This document shows, in pieces, positions 25,543 through 33,993 of a DNA stretch of 64,000 nucleotides (its first letter is position 1; each line of letters opens with the position of its first letter). The DNA comes from JAGNNV01 sp031412915 (GTDB lineage: Bacteria > Acidobacteriota > Vicinamibacteria > Fen-336 > JAGNNV01). The stretch is taken from NCBI GenBank assembly GCA_031412915.1, contig JANODX010000241.1, positions 6,599 to 70,598 of the forward strand, read 5' to 3'. The notes beneath the pieces are model-generated. The model saw nothing but the letters and a program-made list of their open reading frames with translations, was not told the origin of the DNA and searched no databases. Made by a program: the position numbers and the translations under genes.

Positions 25543-26034
25543 TCAGCCGATGATGAGAAGGAGGGCCCCCATCTCCACGGCCTGGCCCTCCTTGACTGTG
25601 ATCTCTTGAACCGTTCCTGCTCTGATGGTTTTGAGCTCGTTTTCCATTTTCATCGCTTCCATGACCAGAACGCCATGGCCAGCCTCCACGATATCTCCCG
25701 GGGCGACGAGCACCTTGACGATCTTTCCCGGCATGGGGGCGGTGAGCTTGAGCGGCCCGGTGGACGCAGCTCTTCCGAGCACCGCGCCCTTCACCGCATC
25801 CTTGAGATCGATGTCGAACCGGTCACCCCGCATCAGGATGGCGAAGCCTCCCCTCGTCTTCTCGAGACTCACATCGTGGGACACGCCGGCGACCAGAACG
25901 CAGAGGCCGTGGCTGCCGATCTTCGCAAGATCGAGCTCCAGCACTTTGTCGTCGATGGCGACACGGTAACCACCTTGGGCTTCGCGAACTTCGATCCGGG
26001 CGCTTCGGCCCGCGGTGCTGGCTTCAAAGAGCAT
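25543..26034 (-). CDS. Biotin carboxyl carrier protein of an acyl-CoA carboxylase
   Basis: A 163-aa protein. The C-terminal ~75 residues are a biotinyl domain: LTAPMPGKIVKVLVAPGD, then VLVMEAMKMENELKT, whose lysine (EAMKMEN) carries biotin, then AGTVQEITVKEGQAVEMG. The N-terminal half resembles the linker region of propionyl/methylcrotonyl-CoA carboxylase alpha subunits, here as a separate protein. It shuttles carboxyl groups between the biotin carboxylase encoded just upstream (48 nt) and a carboxyltransferase, probably the one at 29666-31210. Confidence 0.9.
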   Translation of the reverse strand: MLFEASTAGRSARIEVREAQGGYRVAIDDKVLELDLAKIGSHGLCVLVAGVSHDVSLEKTRGGFAILMRGDRFDIDLKDAVKGAVLGRAASTGPLKLTAPMPGKIVKVLVAPGDIVEAGHGVLVMEAMKMENELKTIRAGTVQEITVKEGQAVEMGALLLIIG

Positions 26035-26082
26035 GGACGGGGGCTCTTGAAGAACCGTGCGGAACCAGAAGCGGGCCGCAAC

Positions 26083-27597
26083 TCACCGGCGCGTCACCGC
26101 TTCGAGGTTGCCAAGGCGCCACCACAGCGAGGTCTCGAGAGGGCCTGAGCCGGGAGCCGCTCCGGACTCGCGCCGCCCCCGATACGCGGCCACCGCGGCC
26201 ACCGCCATCGCCATCTCGGTGGGCCTCGCTCGATCGTCGTTTTCAGACAGGACTCTGGCCACGAACCCGGTATCGAAATCGCCTTCGATGAATTTCGGGT
26301 GCCGAAGCGCCCGGTCGAAGAAAGGCAGCGTGGTCTTGATCCCCGTGACCGTGTACTCGGAGACCGCGCGCAGCATCCGGGCAATCGCCGCTTCGCGGGT
26401 TTCGGCGTGGACGATCAGTTTCGAGATCAAGGGGTCGTAGAACGTCGGCACTTCGAAACCCTCATAGACGCCGGAGTCGTCGCGCACGCCCGGACCGCCA
26501 GGTACGCGCAGGCTTTCAATTCGGCCGGGGTTCGGAAGGAAATCCGTTTCGGGATCTTCGGCACACACCCGGCACTCGATCGCGTGACCTCGCTGGCCAA
26601 GATCCCCCTGGGCGAACGGCAGCGGTTCTCCCTGAGCGATCCGAATCTGCATCTTGACCAGATCGATGCCGGTCACCATCTCGGTGATCGGATGCTCGAC
26701 TTGCAGCCGGGTGTTCATCTCCAGGAAGTACGGTTCGCGCTTCTCGTCGACCAGGAACTCGATCGTGCCCGCGTTGACATAGCCCACTTTCTTCGCCAGG
26801 GTGACCGCAAGCGAGCCCATGCGTTCGCGCAATTCCGGGGTTACGAATGGCGAAGGGCTCTCTTCGATGATCTTCTGATGGCGCCGCTGGATCGAGCACT
26901 CGCGCTCGAAAAGATGGACCGTGTTCCCGTAGGCATCAGCGAGAACCTGGATCTCGATATGCCGCGGTCCAAGGATCGCGCGCTCGAGGTAAAGGCTGTC
27001 GTCGCCAAAGGCACTCTGGGCTTCGCTGCGCACGCGCTGAACACTCGACTCCAGATCCCCGGCTTTAGGGACGAGGCGCAGTCCTTTGCCGCCGCCGCCC
27101 GCGGCCGCCTTGAGCATCAGCGGATAGCCGATCCTTTCCGCCTCGGCCAGGATGGCGGCGTGGTCGGCCAGGGGATGGAGACCTCCGGGCACCACGGGCA
27201 CGCCCGCGGCCACGGCCACCCGGCGCGCCCCTGTCTTCTCGCCCATCGCGGTGATCGCTTCCGGGGACGGACCGATGAAGACGAGGCCCAGGTCTGTGCA
27301 GGCCTGCGCGAAGGCGGCATTCTCCGAAAGGAATCCGTAGCCCGGATGAATCGCCTCCGCACTTGAGCGTTTGGCGACCTCGAGAATCGCCTCCATCTTC
27401 AAGTACGAATCGCGCGAGGGCGACGGGCCGATGAAATAGGCCTCGTCGGCGTAACGAACGTGAAGGGCGGACCGGTCGGCCTGGGAGTAAACCCCCACCG
27501 TCCGGATTCCGAGTTCTCGACAAGCCCGCATCACACGCACCGCGATCTCGCCGCGGTTGGCGATCAGGATCTTGCTGAATTTTCGCGGTGTCGGCAC
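26083..27597 (-). CDS. accC: Biotin carboxylase subunit of acetyl/propionyl-CoA carboxylase
   Basis: A 504-aa ATP-grasp biotin carboxylase. The start is set at GTG 27597 because homology begins at FSKILIANRGEIAVRVMRA; the ORF beyond it runs into the divergent asd region. Motifs: IHPGYGFLSENAAFAQ, the glycine-rich ATP loop LKAAAGGGGKGLRLV, RHIEIQVLADAYGN, ERECSIQRRHQKIIEE, and catalytic EMNTRLQVEHPITEM. It carboxylates biotin on the BCCP encoded next. It stops ~50 residues after the core, so the biotinyl domain is separate. First gene of the leftward operon ending with the SurA-like gene. Confidence 0.92.
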   Translation of the reverse strand: MPTPRKFSKILIANRGEIAVRVMRACRELGIRTVGVYSQADRSALHVRYADEAYFIGPSPSRDSYLKMEAILEVAKRSSAEAIHPGYGFLSENAAFAQACTDLGLVFIGPSPEAITAMGEKTGARRVAVAAGVPVVPGGLHPLADHAAILAEAERIGYPLMLKAAAGGGGKGLRLVPKAGDLESSVQRVRSEAQSAFGDDSLYLERAILGPRHIEIQVLADAYGNTVHLFERECSIQRRHQKIIEESPSPFVTPELRERMGSLAVTLAKKVGYVNAGTIEFLVDEKREPYFLEMNTRLQVEHPITEMVTGIDLVKMQIRIAQGEPLPFAQGDLGQRGHAIECRVCAEDPETDFLPNPGRIESLRVPGGPGVRDDSGVYEGFEVPTFYDPLISKLIVHAETREAAIARMLRAVSEYTVTGIKTTLPFFDRALRHPKFIEGDFDTGFVARVLSENDDRARPTEMAMAVAAVAAYRGRRESGAAPGSGPLETSLWWRLGNLEAVTRR

Positions 27598-27679
27598 GCG
27601 GGCGATTCTAGAGGTTCGTCCGGGCTTGCTCCGTGGGCGTCGTCGTGACATCGTACGCCTCGCCCGAGAGGGTCGATTC

Positions 27680-28732
27680 ATGGATCGCATTCCTGTCACC
27701 ATCCTTGGGGCCACTGGTGTGGTCGGCCAGCGTTTTGTCCGCCGGCTGAAGGACCATCCTCTCTTTGAGATTCAACACCTCGCCGCCTCCGAGCGAAGCA
27801 CGGGGCGGACCTACGAAGAGGCCTGTGCGTGGCGCCTCGAGGGCCTTCCCTATGCTGGTCTTGGCCGGAGAAAGCTTGAAACCGCGCATCCGCAGGAGGC
27901 GCCTTCGCCGGTCGTCTTCAGCGCCCTCGATTCCGGGCCGGCCTCTGAGATCGAGCCTCTGTTTGCCGAAGCGGGATCGATGGTGTTCTCAAATGCCTCG
28001 GCCTTCCGCATGGCCGCGGACGTACCCCTGCTCGTCCCGGAAGCCAACGCCGATCACATCGCGCTCATCGAGACGCAACGTCGGAATCGCGGGGGGAAGG
28101 GCGCCATTGTGTGTAACCCCAACTGCACGGCCACCGTTCTGGTCATGGGCCTGGCTCCCCTTCATCAGGCTTTTGGGATCGAACGCGTCTTCATGACCTC
28201 CATGCAGGCGGTCAGTGGCGCCGGCTACCCGGGCGTCCCCAGCCTCGACATCCTGGGCAACGTGATTCCCTTCATCCGCAACGAGGAAGAGAAGGTCGAG
28301 GAAGAAACCCCCAAGATGCTCGGACGTTTCGAGAACGGCGGGATCGTAGCCGCGAACTTCGCGATCTCCGCCATGTGCCACCGCGTTCCCGTGGTCGAAG
28401 GACACAGCGAAGCGGTGAGCGTGACGCTGCGCGGGCAGCCTTCCCTGGAACAGGTCGCCGAAGTCTTCAAGGCCTGGCGCGGCGATCCTCGCGTGGGAGC
28501 GCTACCATCCGCCCCGGAAGTTCCCGTTCGCGTGCATGCCGCGGAAGATCGCCCTCAGGTGCGACTCGATGTGGAGAAGGACGGGGGTATGAGCGTGCAC
28601 GTCGGGCGCTTGAGACACTGCCGTCTTCTCGGCCTTAAGTTCGCCCTCCTCGGGCACAACACCGAGCGAGGCGCCGCCGGCGCTTCGGTCCTAAACGCCG
28701 AACTCGCCCATGCTCTTGGGTATCTCGGATGA
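27680..28732 (+). CDS. asd: Aspartate-semialdehyde dehydrogenase, archaeal/fungal type
   Basis: A 350-aa enzyme converting beta-aspartyl phosphate to aspartate semialdehyde with NADPH (lysine, methionine, threonine pathway). ATG 27680 follows a GAGAGGG ribosome site. The N-terminus has the NADP loop TILGATGVVGQRFVRRL. The catalytic cysteine lies in CNPNCTATVLVMGL. Substrate segments QAVSGAGYPGVPSLDI and the acidic IRNEEEKVEEETPKML are characteristic of the archaeal/eukaryotic Asd subgroup, not the usual enterobacterial one. Divergent from accC with 82 nt between. Confidence 0.93.
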   Translation: MDRIPVTILGATGVVGQRFVRRLKDHPLFEIQHLAASERSTGRTYEEACAWRLEGLPYAGLGRRKLETAHPQEAPSPVVFSALDSGPASEIEPLFAEAGSMVFSNASAFRMAADVPLLVPEANADHIALIETQRRNRGGKGAIVCNPNCTATVLVMGLAPLHQAFGIERVFMTSMQAVSGAGYPGVPSLDILGNVIPFIRNEEEKVEEETPKMLGRFENGGIVAANFAISAMCHRVPVVEGHSEAVSVTLRGQPSLEQVAEVFKAWRGDPRVGALPSAPEVPVRVHAAEDRPQVRLDVEKDGGMSVHVGRLRHCRLLGLKFALLGHNTERGAAGASVLNAELAHALGYLG

Positions 28733-28790
28733 GGGTTGTCCTGGGATTCCCGGCGCGGCGCGGATCACCGGCGCTCCGCTTCGGGGCGGT

Positions 28791-29630
28791 TCACGGGCGT
28801 CGAAACACGAGCACCTCGTGGCTCAAGGTCACGTTCATCGCGGTGAGAGACTCGACGGCGGCGCGCTCGCTCTGCCGGAAGCCTCGGTAGGTCACTCTCA
28901 GGAGATCCAGAAGGATCGGGAGGTCGAAGGTCCGGTTTTCGCGGACCGTGGTTCGGTCCACGAGAGCGAGGGTCCGCGCGAGTTCTTCCTCGACCCGCGG
29001 GGCGCGGGACTTCTCGACCCTGGCGCCGTGAATCCGTTCGCGCAGTTCGAGGAGGTCATCGGGGCCGGGCACCGCAATCAGGACCAGACCGCGAGGCTTC
29101 AGAATGCGCACGAACTCGGCGGCGTTGGCCCGGGCATCGATGGAGGTTACGAAGTCGAACGAGTCGCCGGCATAGGGAATGAAACGATCGGCGTTGGCCA
29201 CCACGAAGAGGACTTCCGGGGAGGCCTTCGCCGCGAATTCGATGGACGGCCCGGAAATATCGACGCCATGCCTTTCCAATCGTGCAATCGAGGCGAGATA
29301 ACGCAGGAAGGCCCCTTCCCCGCACCCCACGTCGAGGAGCGACGGGGACTCCCCCGGCACGCTGGAAGCAATTACGTTGGCCAGGGTCCGGTGGACGGAA
29401 TCCGCGTGACCGCTGCCCGCAAGTCGGCGGCGCGCGAGTGCGGCTTCTCTGGAGTCACCGGGATTCCGCGAGCGACGATCCTGGGGCTGGAGGAGATTCA
29501 GAAAGCCGGTCCGATGCTGGTCGAACGAATGCCCTCCGGAACAGATCCATCGCGGTCCTTCATGCGCCAGGCGTCGCGGGCAGCCGCGCACGGGGCACCG
29601 AAGCACGACCCTCATCGCATCCCGTTTCAC
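28791..29630 (-). CDS. RlmA-like SAM-dependent rRNA methyltransferase
   Basis: A 279-aa protein. The N-terminus carries a Cys/His zinc site (LRCPVRGCPRR, WICSGGHSFDQHRTG) followed by FLNLLQPQD, the layout of RlmA (23S rRNA guanine-N1 methyltransferase at G745/G748). The methyltransferase core has SLLDVGCGEGAFLRYLA and GVDISGPSIEFAA. RlmA homologues also include ones linked to antibiotic resistance, so the exact base is uncertain. It lies 35 nt after the carboxyltransferase and is probably co-transcribed. An internal Met at residue 6 is an alternative start. Confidence 0.75.
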   Translation of the reverse strand: MKRDAMRVVLRCPVRGCPRRLAHEGPRWICSGGHSFDQHRTGFLNLLQPQDRRSRNPGDSREAALARRRLAGSGHADSVHRTLANVIASSVPGESPSLLDVGCGEGAFLRYLASIARLERHGVDISGPSIEFAAKASPEVLFVVANADRFIPYAGDSFDFVTSIDARANAAEFVRILKPRGLVLIAVPGPDDLLELRERIHGARVEKSRAPRVEEELARTLALVDRTTVRENRTFDLPILLDLLRVTYRGFRQSERAAVESLTAMNVTLSHEVLVFRRP

Positions 29631-29665
29631 TCGAGTTGGGCAGCTTCGCGGCTCACCGCTCTCAA

Positions 29666-31210
29666 CTAGAGCGGAATGTTCCCGTGTTTCTTGGACGGGT
29701 TCTTGTCGCGCTTGGTCCGCGTCATCTCCAGTCCGGCAATGATGCGGCGACGGGTCTGTCGCGGTTCGATGACATCGTCGATGAAACCGCGATCGGCGGC
29801 GACATAGGGGTTCGCGAACTTGTCCTTGAACTCCTGAACCTTGGCGAGGCGCATGGCGATCGCGTCTTCAGCCGCCGCGAGCTCGCGTCGATACAGCACA
29901 TTCACCGCACCCTCCGGGCCCATGACTGCGATCTCCGCCATGGGATAGGCGAAGTTCAGGTCGGTGCGTATGTGCTTGGACGACATGACGCAGTAGGCGC
30001 CACCGTAGGCCTTTCGGGTGATGACGGTAATCTTCGGAACCGTGGCCTCCGCGTACGCGTAGAGCAACTTCGCGCCGTGGCGAATGATTCCGCCATACTC
30101 CTGGGAGGTTCCGGGAAGAAAACCGGGAACGTCCTCGAAAGTGATGAGGGGGATGTTGAAGGCATCGCAGAAACGGACGAAGCGAGCCGCCTTCACCGAG
30201 GCATCGATGTCGAGGCAACCGGCGAGGACCGTGGGTTGATTGGCCACGATGCCGACACTCCGGCCGGCGAAACGCGCGAAGCCGACCACGATGTTCGCGG
30301 CATAGTGCTCGTGGACCTCCAGGAACCGACCCTCGTCGACCACCGCTCTAATGAGCGCCTTCATGTCGTACGGCTTGCTTGGATCTTCCGGGATCAGCGC
30401 GTCCAGGCCCGGGTCCTCGCGGTCGGACGGGTCGGAGGTGGCGTGAAGGGGGGCCGCTTCCAGGTTGTTGGAGGGAAGGTACGACAGCAACTCGCGAATG
30501 AGCAGGAGGCAGGCGCGATCGTCATCGGCCGCGAAATGGGCGACCCCGGAGCGAGCATTGTGGGTCATGGCTCCGCCCAGGTCTTCCTTGGTGACCTCTT
30601 CGTGGGTGACCGTCTTGATCACATCGGGACCCGTGACGAACATGTACGACGTGTCCTTCACCATGAGGTTGAAGTCGGTGATGGCGGGCGAATAGACGGC
30701 GCCTCCAGCACACGGCCCCAGAATGGCCGAGATCTGGGGGATGACGCCCGAGGCCAGGGTGTTCCTCAGGAAGATGTCGGCGTATCCGCCGAGGGAGGCG
30801 ACGCCCTCCTGAATGCGGGCGCCCCCCGAATCGTTGAGCCCGATCACGGGAGCGCCCATCTTCATGGCCAGATCCATGACCTTGCAGATCTTCAGGGCGT
30901 TGGTCTCCGAAAGGCTCCCGCCGAAGACCGTGAAATCCTGGGCGAAGACGAAGACGAGACGGCCTTCGATTCGCCCGAAGCCCGAGATCACGCCATCGCC
31001 CGGAATCTTCTGCTCGGCCATGCCGAAGTCCGTGCAGCGGTGCTCGACCAGCTTGTCGAGTTCCTCGAGAGTTCCTTCGTCGAGCAGGATCTCGACGCGC
31101 TCGCGCGCGGTCAATCGGCCCTCTCGATGCTGGCGCTCACGACGGTCGGCGCCGCCGCCCTCCTCGGCCCGGCGAACTTTGTCGCGAAGGACGGCCGTTC
31201 GATCCGTCAA
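29666..31210 (-). CDS. pccB: Acyl-CoA carboxylase carboxyltransferase (propionyl/methylmalonyl-CoA type beta subunit)
   Basis: A 514-aa protein of the carboxyltransferase family, full length for PCCB. Visible signatures: GRLTARERVEILLDEGTLEE at the N-terminus, DFTVFGGSLSETNALKI, LNDSGGARIQEGVASLGGY and GPCAGGAVYSPAITDF (first oxyanion hole), and RKAYGGAYCVMSSKH with the second in the C-domain. It transfers carboxyl from biotin on a BCCP to an acyl-CoA, most likely propionyl-CoA. The matching biotin carboxylase and BCCP are at 25543-27597. Preceded by the FmdB-type gene (18 nt). Confidence 0.92.
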   Translation of the reverse strand: MTDRTAVLRDKVRRAEEGGGADRRERQHREGRLTARERVEILLDEGTLEELDKLVEHRCTDFGMAEQKIPGDGVISGFGRIEGRLVFVFAQDFTVFGGSLSETNALKICKVMDLAMKMGAPVIGLNDSGGARIQEGVASLGGYADIFLRNTLASGVIPQISAILGPCAGGAVYSPAITDFNLMVKDTSYMFVTGPDVIKTVTHEEVTKEDLGGAMTHNARSGVAHFAADDDRACLLLIRELLSYLPSNNLEAAPLHATSDPSDREDPGLDALIPEDPSKPYDMKALIRAVVDEGRFLEVHEHYAANIVVGFARFAGRSVGIVANQPTVLAGCLDIDASVKAARFVRFCDAFNIPLITFEDVPGFLPGTSQEYGGIIRHGAKLLYAYAEATVPKITVITRKAYGGAYCVMSSKHIRTDLNFAYPMAEIAVMGPEGAVNVLYRRELAAAEDAIAMRLAKVQEFKDKFANPYVAADRGFIDDVIEPRQTRRRIIAGLEMTRTKRDKNPSKKHGNIPL

Positions 31211-31228
31211 TGTCGGCGCGCCGCGGGG

Positions 31229-31468
31229 CTAGTTCGCAAGGCGGCCGCAGTGAGCGGCGCCGCAGGGGGGGCCTTCGCCGCAACTGCCCGGTGACGCCGG
31301 GTGCGAGGGGCCAGAGACCGGGCGTCCCGTGGACACCGCGAAAGTGGAGAGAAGTCGGGCAACGTCCGGGCCGCCGCAGGCCGGACAGTCCGGCCGGTCG
31401 TTGAAGGTGCGTGCGTATTTTTCGAACGGACGGTCGCAGTTGCGACATTGGTACTCGTATAAGGGCAT
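31229..31468 (-). CDS. FmdB-family small zinc-ribbon protein
   Basis: A 79-aa protein starting MPLYEYQCRNCDRPFEKY, the hallmark of the FmdB putative regulatory family, with a CxxC...CxxC ribbon (CRNC, CPAC). The C-terminal tail is rich in Gly, Pro, Ser and Cys (SCGEGPPCGAAHCGRL). FmdB proteins are small and poorly understood; genes of this type are often found near acyl-CoA carboxylase genes, and here it lies 18 nt upstream of pccB. Confidence 0.85.
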   Translation of the reverse strand: MPLYEYQCRNCDRPFEKYARTFNDRPDCPACGGPDVARLLSTFAVSTGRPVSGPSHPASPGSCGEGPPCGAAHCGRLAN

Positions 31469-31576
31469 GGCGTTCTTCCGTGTGTCGTTTTGTGCCGTAC
31501 TGAGGATCGGCTGGAGAGAATGATATGGCCTGGGGATCTGGGGAGGCTCCCCGAAGGTGTCGTTGCCATGGTCGGG

Positions 31577-32797
31577 CTAGGGCACAGTGATCTTGAGTGG
31601 CGGTCCGGGCGGACTCTCGTTCCCACCCTTGTCCACGGCCATGATTTCGTAGTTTCGCGGGCCGGGGGTCATGTTGGTGTCGCGCACACGGAGGAGCGGC
31701 CCTGGGGTTTCGATCACCATGGACCGAGCCTCGGTTTCGGTCGATCGGTAGACCCGATAGAAGGCGACATCAACGGAGGGGGAGCCGACCCACGACAGCT
31801 CCACGAAGGTGGCGCTCAGATCGCCCACCAGGCGGCCGGGCGGTTCGGGGGGAACGATGTCCTTGACATCGACACAGACGGACTCCGTGGCCGCGCTCTC
31901 CACCAGCGGCGTGAAGGAGGTGGCGTAGCGCAGGGAATAACAAGGCCTTTCGCCCGGCTTCGAACCGGTATCGAGCCAGGCGGACGCTTGCAGGGGCTCG
32001 CGAGCGAGACGGGGCGCGCCGTCGGTTCGAAAGATCCGAATGCCGGTGGGAAGCGCGAGCGGCGCCTGAGATTTCGGCGAGGGGCTCGGCGACCCTCCTG
32101 GCCGGTTCGAGTCCGGCGCGGATAACAGTTTTTCGGCATCTGGGGCCCTGGGCTCGGCCATACTCGGTTCGGCAACGGCCGATGGGGAGGGGCCGGTGGC
32201 AGGCTGGGCCAAAGTCTTGCTCTCGCCCGGGCTCGGTGTTGCCCCGACCGGCGGTGGCGAGGTTTGAGGAGATGGGTTGGGGGTTGGTTGAGGCCAGGGC
32301 TCCGCGCCCGGTGGATTCGTCCAACGCAGTTCGACCCCCGTGACCGTGTTCGTCGCCTGCAAAGATGTGGGGGTCGGGGGAACGGCGGCGGGTTTGAAAG
32401 GAAGAGGGGCAACGGGCGCCGACTGGGCCTTTCCCGCGAACGCGCGGACGGAGAACCGCGCCTCGGATGAGGGTCGTTTGAACCTTTTGATGCGAATCTC
32501 TCCGGGCGCCGCTTCCTCGCGCAAGAGGGAAATCGCCACTTTGCCGAACGCACCTTCGGCCGGAGCCTGAAGCCATTCAAGTTCGATGACGGGCAAGGGA
32601 CGGCCTTCGGTCGTCATACGAGGCGCGGTAACCCGGATCTCGACTTCCTCACCAACCTGGGCGGCCTCGAGCCCGCCCGGCGCTTGAGGCGTCTTGACAT
32701 AGGGTGCCAGCGGATCGGCTCGCTTGCCGCAGGAAAGCCCGGAGCTTGCAGCGAGACAGAGAAAGAGAGGCAAGCCCCGCAGGGGTCGGCGTCGCAT
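31577..32797 (-). CDS. Putative lipoprotein with fibronectin type III-like modules
   Basis: A 406-aa exported protein. ATG 32797 (MRRRPLRGLPLFLCLAASSG) gives a good signal peptide ending in GLSC-G; the lipobox is atypical but a lipidated Cys is plausible. Two or three beta-sandwich modules follow, with FN3-like turns (TPQAPGGLEAAQVGEEVEI, VELSWVGSPSVDVAFYRVY, NYEIMAVDKGGNESPPGPP). They are separated by a Pro/Ser-rich linker at residues ~170-240. Binding or scaffold role at the cell surface is inferred. The start codon is 25 nt from the divergent neighbour. Confidence 0.65.
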   Translation of the reverse strand: MRRRPLRGLPLFLCLAASSGLSCGKRADPLAPYVKTPQAPGGLEAAQVGEEVEIRVTAPRMTTEGRPLPVIELEWLQAPAEGAFGKVAISLLREEAAPGEIRIKRFKRPSSEARFSVRAFAGKAQSAPVAPLPFKPAAVPPTPTSLQATNTVTGVELRWTNPPGAEPWPQPTPNPSPQTSPPPVGATPSPGESKTLAQPATGPSPSAVAEPSMAEPRAPDAEKLLSAPDSNRPGGSPSPSPKSQAPLALPTGIRIFRTDGAPRLAREPLQASAWLDTGSKPGERPCYSLRYATSFTPLVESAATESVCVDVKDIVPPEPPGRLVGDLSATFVELSWVGSPSVDVAFYRVYRSTETEARSMVIETPGPLLRVRDTNMTPGPRNYEIMAVDKGGNESPPGPPLKITVP

Positions 32798-32822
32798 GAG
32801 GTGCGGATAGTATAGAGAGGCG

Positions 32823-33218
32823 ATGAGTTTTCCTTTCCTGAGGGCCATGGCGATCGTGGGAGGTGTCTATGATCTGGCCCTCGCCCTCCCCATGCTCCTG
32901 GCCCCCGAATGGACGGCGCGAATGTTTGGCGCGCCCCCGCCGGTCCCAGTGGTGAACGCTCAACTGAACGGCCTTTTCACCCTCACCCTGGCCCTCGGGT
33001 ATTTCTGGGCGGCCCGAGACGTGAACGCCCGCCGTGGGTATCTCTGGATCGCCGGGGTCTTCGTGAAACTTGCAGGGGCTGCGCTCTTCGCCCTGGATCA
33101 CGTCCTGCGAGGCTCGCCCTCGTCGTTTCTTCTCTTCGCGGTGACCGACGGTTCCATCGCTCTCCTCACCCTGGTCGCCCTGGTGGTTTCTAGTAAGCCT
33201 TCGTCTGAATCCGCTTGA
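32823..33218 (+). CDS. Small four-helix membrane protein, unknown function
   Basis: A 131-aa protein with four hydrophobic segments (around residues 8-28, 47-64, 75-93 and 104-124). It begins MSFPFLRAMAIVGGVYDLAL. It resembles small uncharacterised integral membrane proteins with a GxYDL first helix. No catalytic motif is visible. It is divergent from the lipoprotein gene (25 nt) and its 3' end overlaps the convergent gene at 33190 by 29 nt. Confidence 0.6.
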   Translation: MSFPFLRAMAIVGGVYDLALALPMLLAPEWTARMFGAPPPVPVVNAQLNGLFTLTLALGYFWAARDVNARRGYLWIAGVFVKLAGAALFALDHVLRGSPSSFLLFAVTDGSIALLTLVALVVSSKPSSESA

Positions 33219-33975
33219 GCAGCTCTTCCTTTGAGATCTTCCCCAGGGAGAAGGCGTCCAGGTCTGTCTTCTGAGCTCGGACAACCAGGGTGCGGGCCGG
33301 CTTGGCCTTGACCCAGGGTTGCGGCCGCGAGACCAGGTCGACGGAGGTCGTAATCATGTCGGCCGGCTGAAGGGACTTCAGGAGGAAGGAGTCTTCGAGC
33401 ATCGTGGCAAGCAGGGCGTCTTTGACATCCTTCTCGACCTGTTCGGGAGGCCTCATGTCTTCAGGGGCGTCCTCGAGAAAGAAGGCCAGCGGACCTGAAA
33501 AGCTCATCGTGGTCGTCGATTCTGAAAGACCCGGCCGGAGTTCCGCCATGAGCTGACGCTCCGCGTCGGCAAACGCGGCGTCGGCCTGAGCTCTCATGCG
33601 CTCGGCTTCCTTGCGCGTTTCGCGGATTCTTGCCTCAAGGTCGGTCAGATCGCTGGGTCTCTTGCTCTTGATTACAAGAACCTGAGGTCCGGAGGGCGAA
33701 CCAGAGACTGAGATCTCCGGCATGGGCTGACCGGACGGGGGCGGCGGCGACACCGGCAGGGATCGCGGAGGCAGGAGGAAGATGGCGCCTTCACCCTCGA
33801 GGTATACAAACCGTGTCTCGGGCAGGCCGGAGAGGAAGACCATCGGCTCGGCCGGTCGGCAGGCGCTTGAGAGGCGCTGTTCGAGACGGGCGGAGAAACG
33901 CTGGAAGTCGGCTCGCTGCTCGGCCGGGGGCGCGTCGGTCGCGAGGGCGAGGGCGAGGGCAAGAGCGATCAGCAT
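33190..33975 (-). CDS. Exported protein of unknown function in the ECF sigma operon
   Basis: A 261-aa protein with an N-terminal signal (LIALALALALATDAPP). The middle has a proline-rich stretch (PRSLPVSPPPPSGQPMPE), then an amphipathic helix (LEARIRETRKEAERMRAQAD) likely to form a coiled coil. The C-terminus reads SLGKISKEELLKRIQTKAY. No family recognised. It starts 18 nt after the anti-sigma factor, so it may sense or transmit an envelope signal; this is inferred from position only. Confidence 0.6.
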   Translation of the reverse strand: MLIALALALALATDAPPAEQRADFQRFSARLEQRLSSACRPAEPMVFLSGLPETRFVYLEGEGAIFLLPPRSLPVSPPPPSGQPMPEISVSGSPSGPQVLVIKSKRPSDLTDLEARIRETRKEAERMRAQADAAFADAERQLMAELRPGLSESTTTMSFSGPLAFFLEDAPEDMRPPEQVEKDVKDALLATMLEDSFLLKSLQPADMITTSVDLVSRPQPWVKAKPARTLVVRAQKTDLDAFSLGKISKEELLKRIQTKAY

Positions 33976-33993
33976 GGGCCGATGGGGACCAAC

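Noticed and set aside
29282..31294. 670-aa ORF antisense to the carboxyltransferase gene
   Set aside because: Long only because of GC-rich codon bias; the opposite strand is a well-conserved PCCB.
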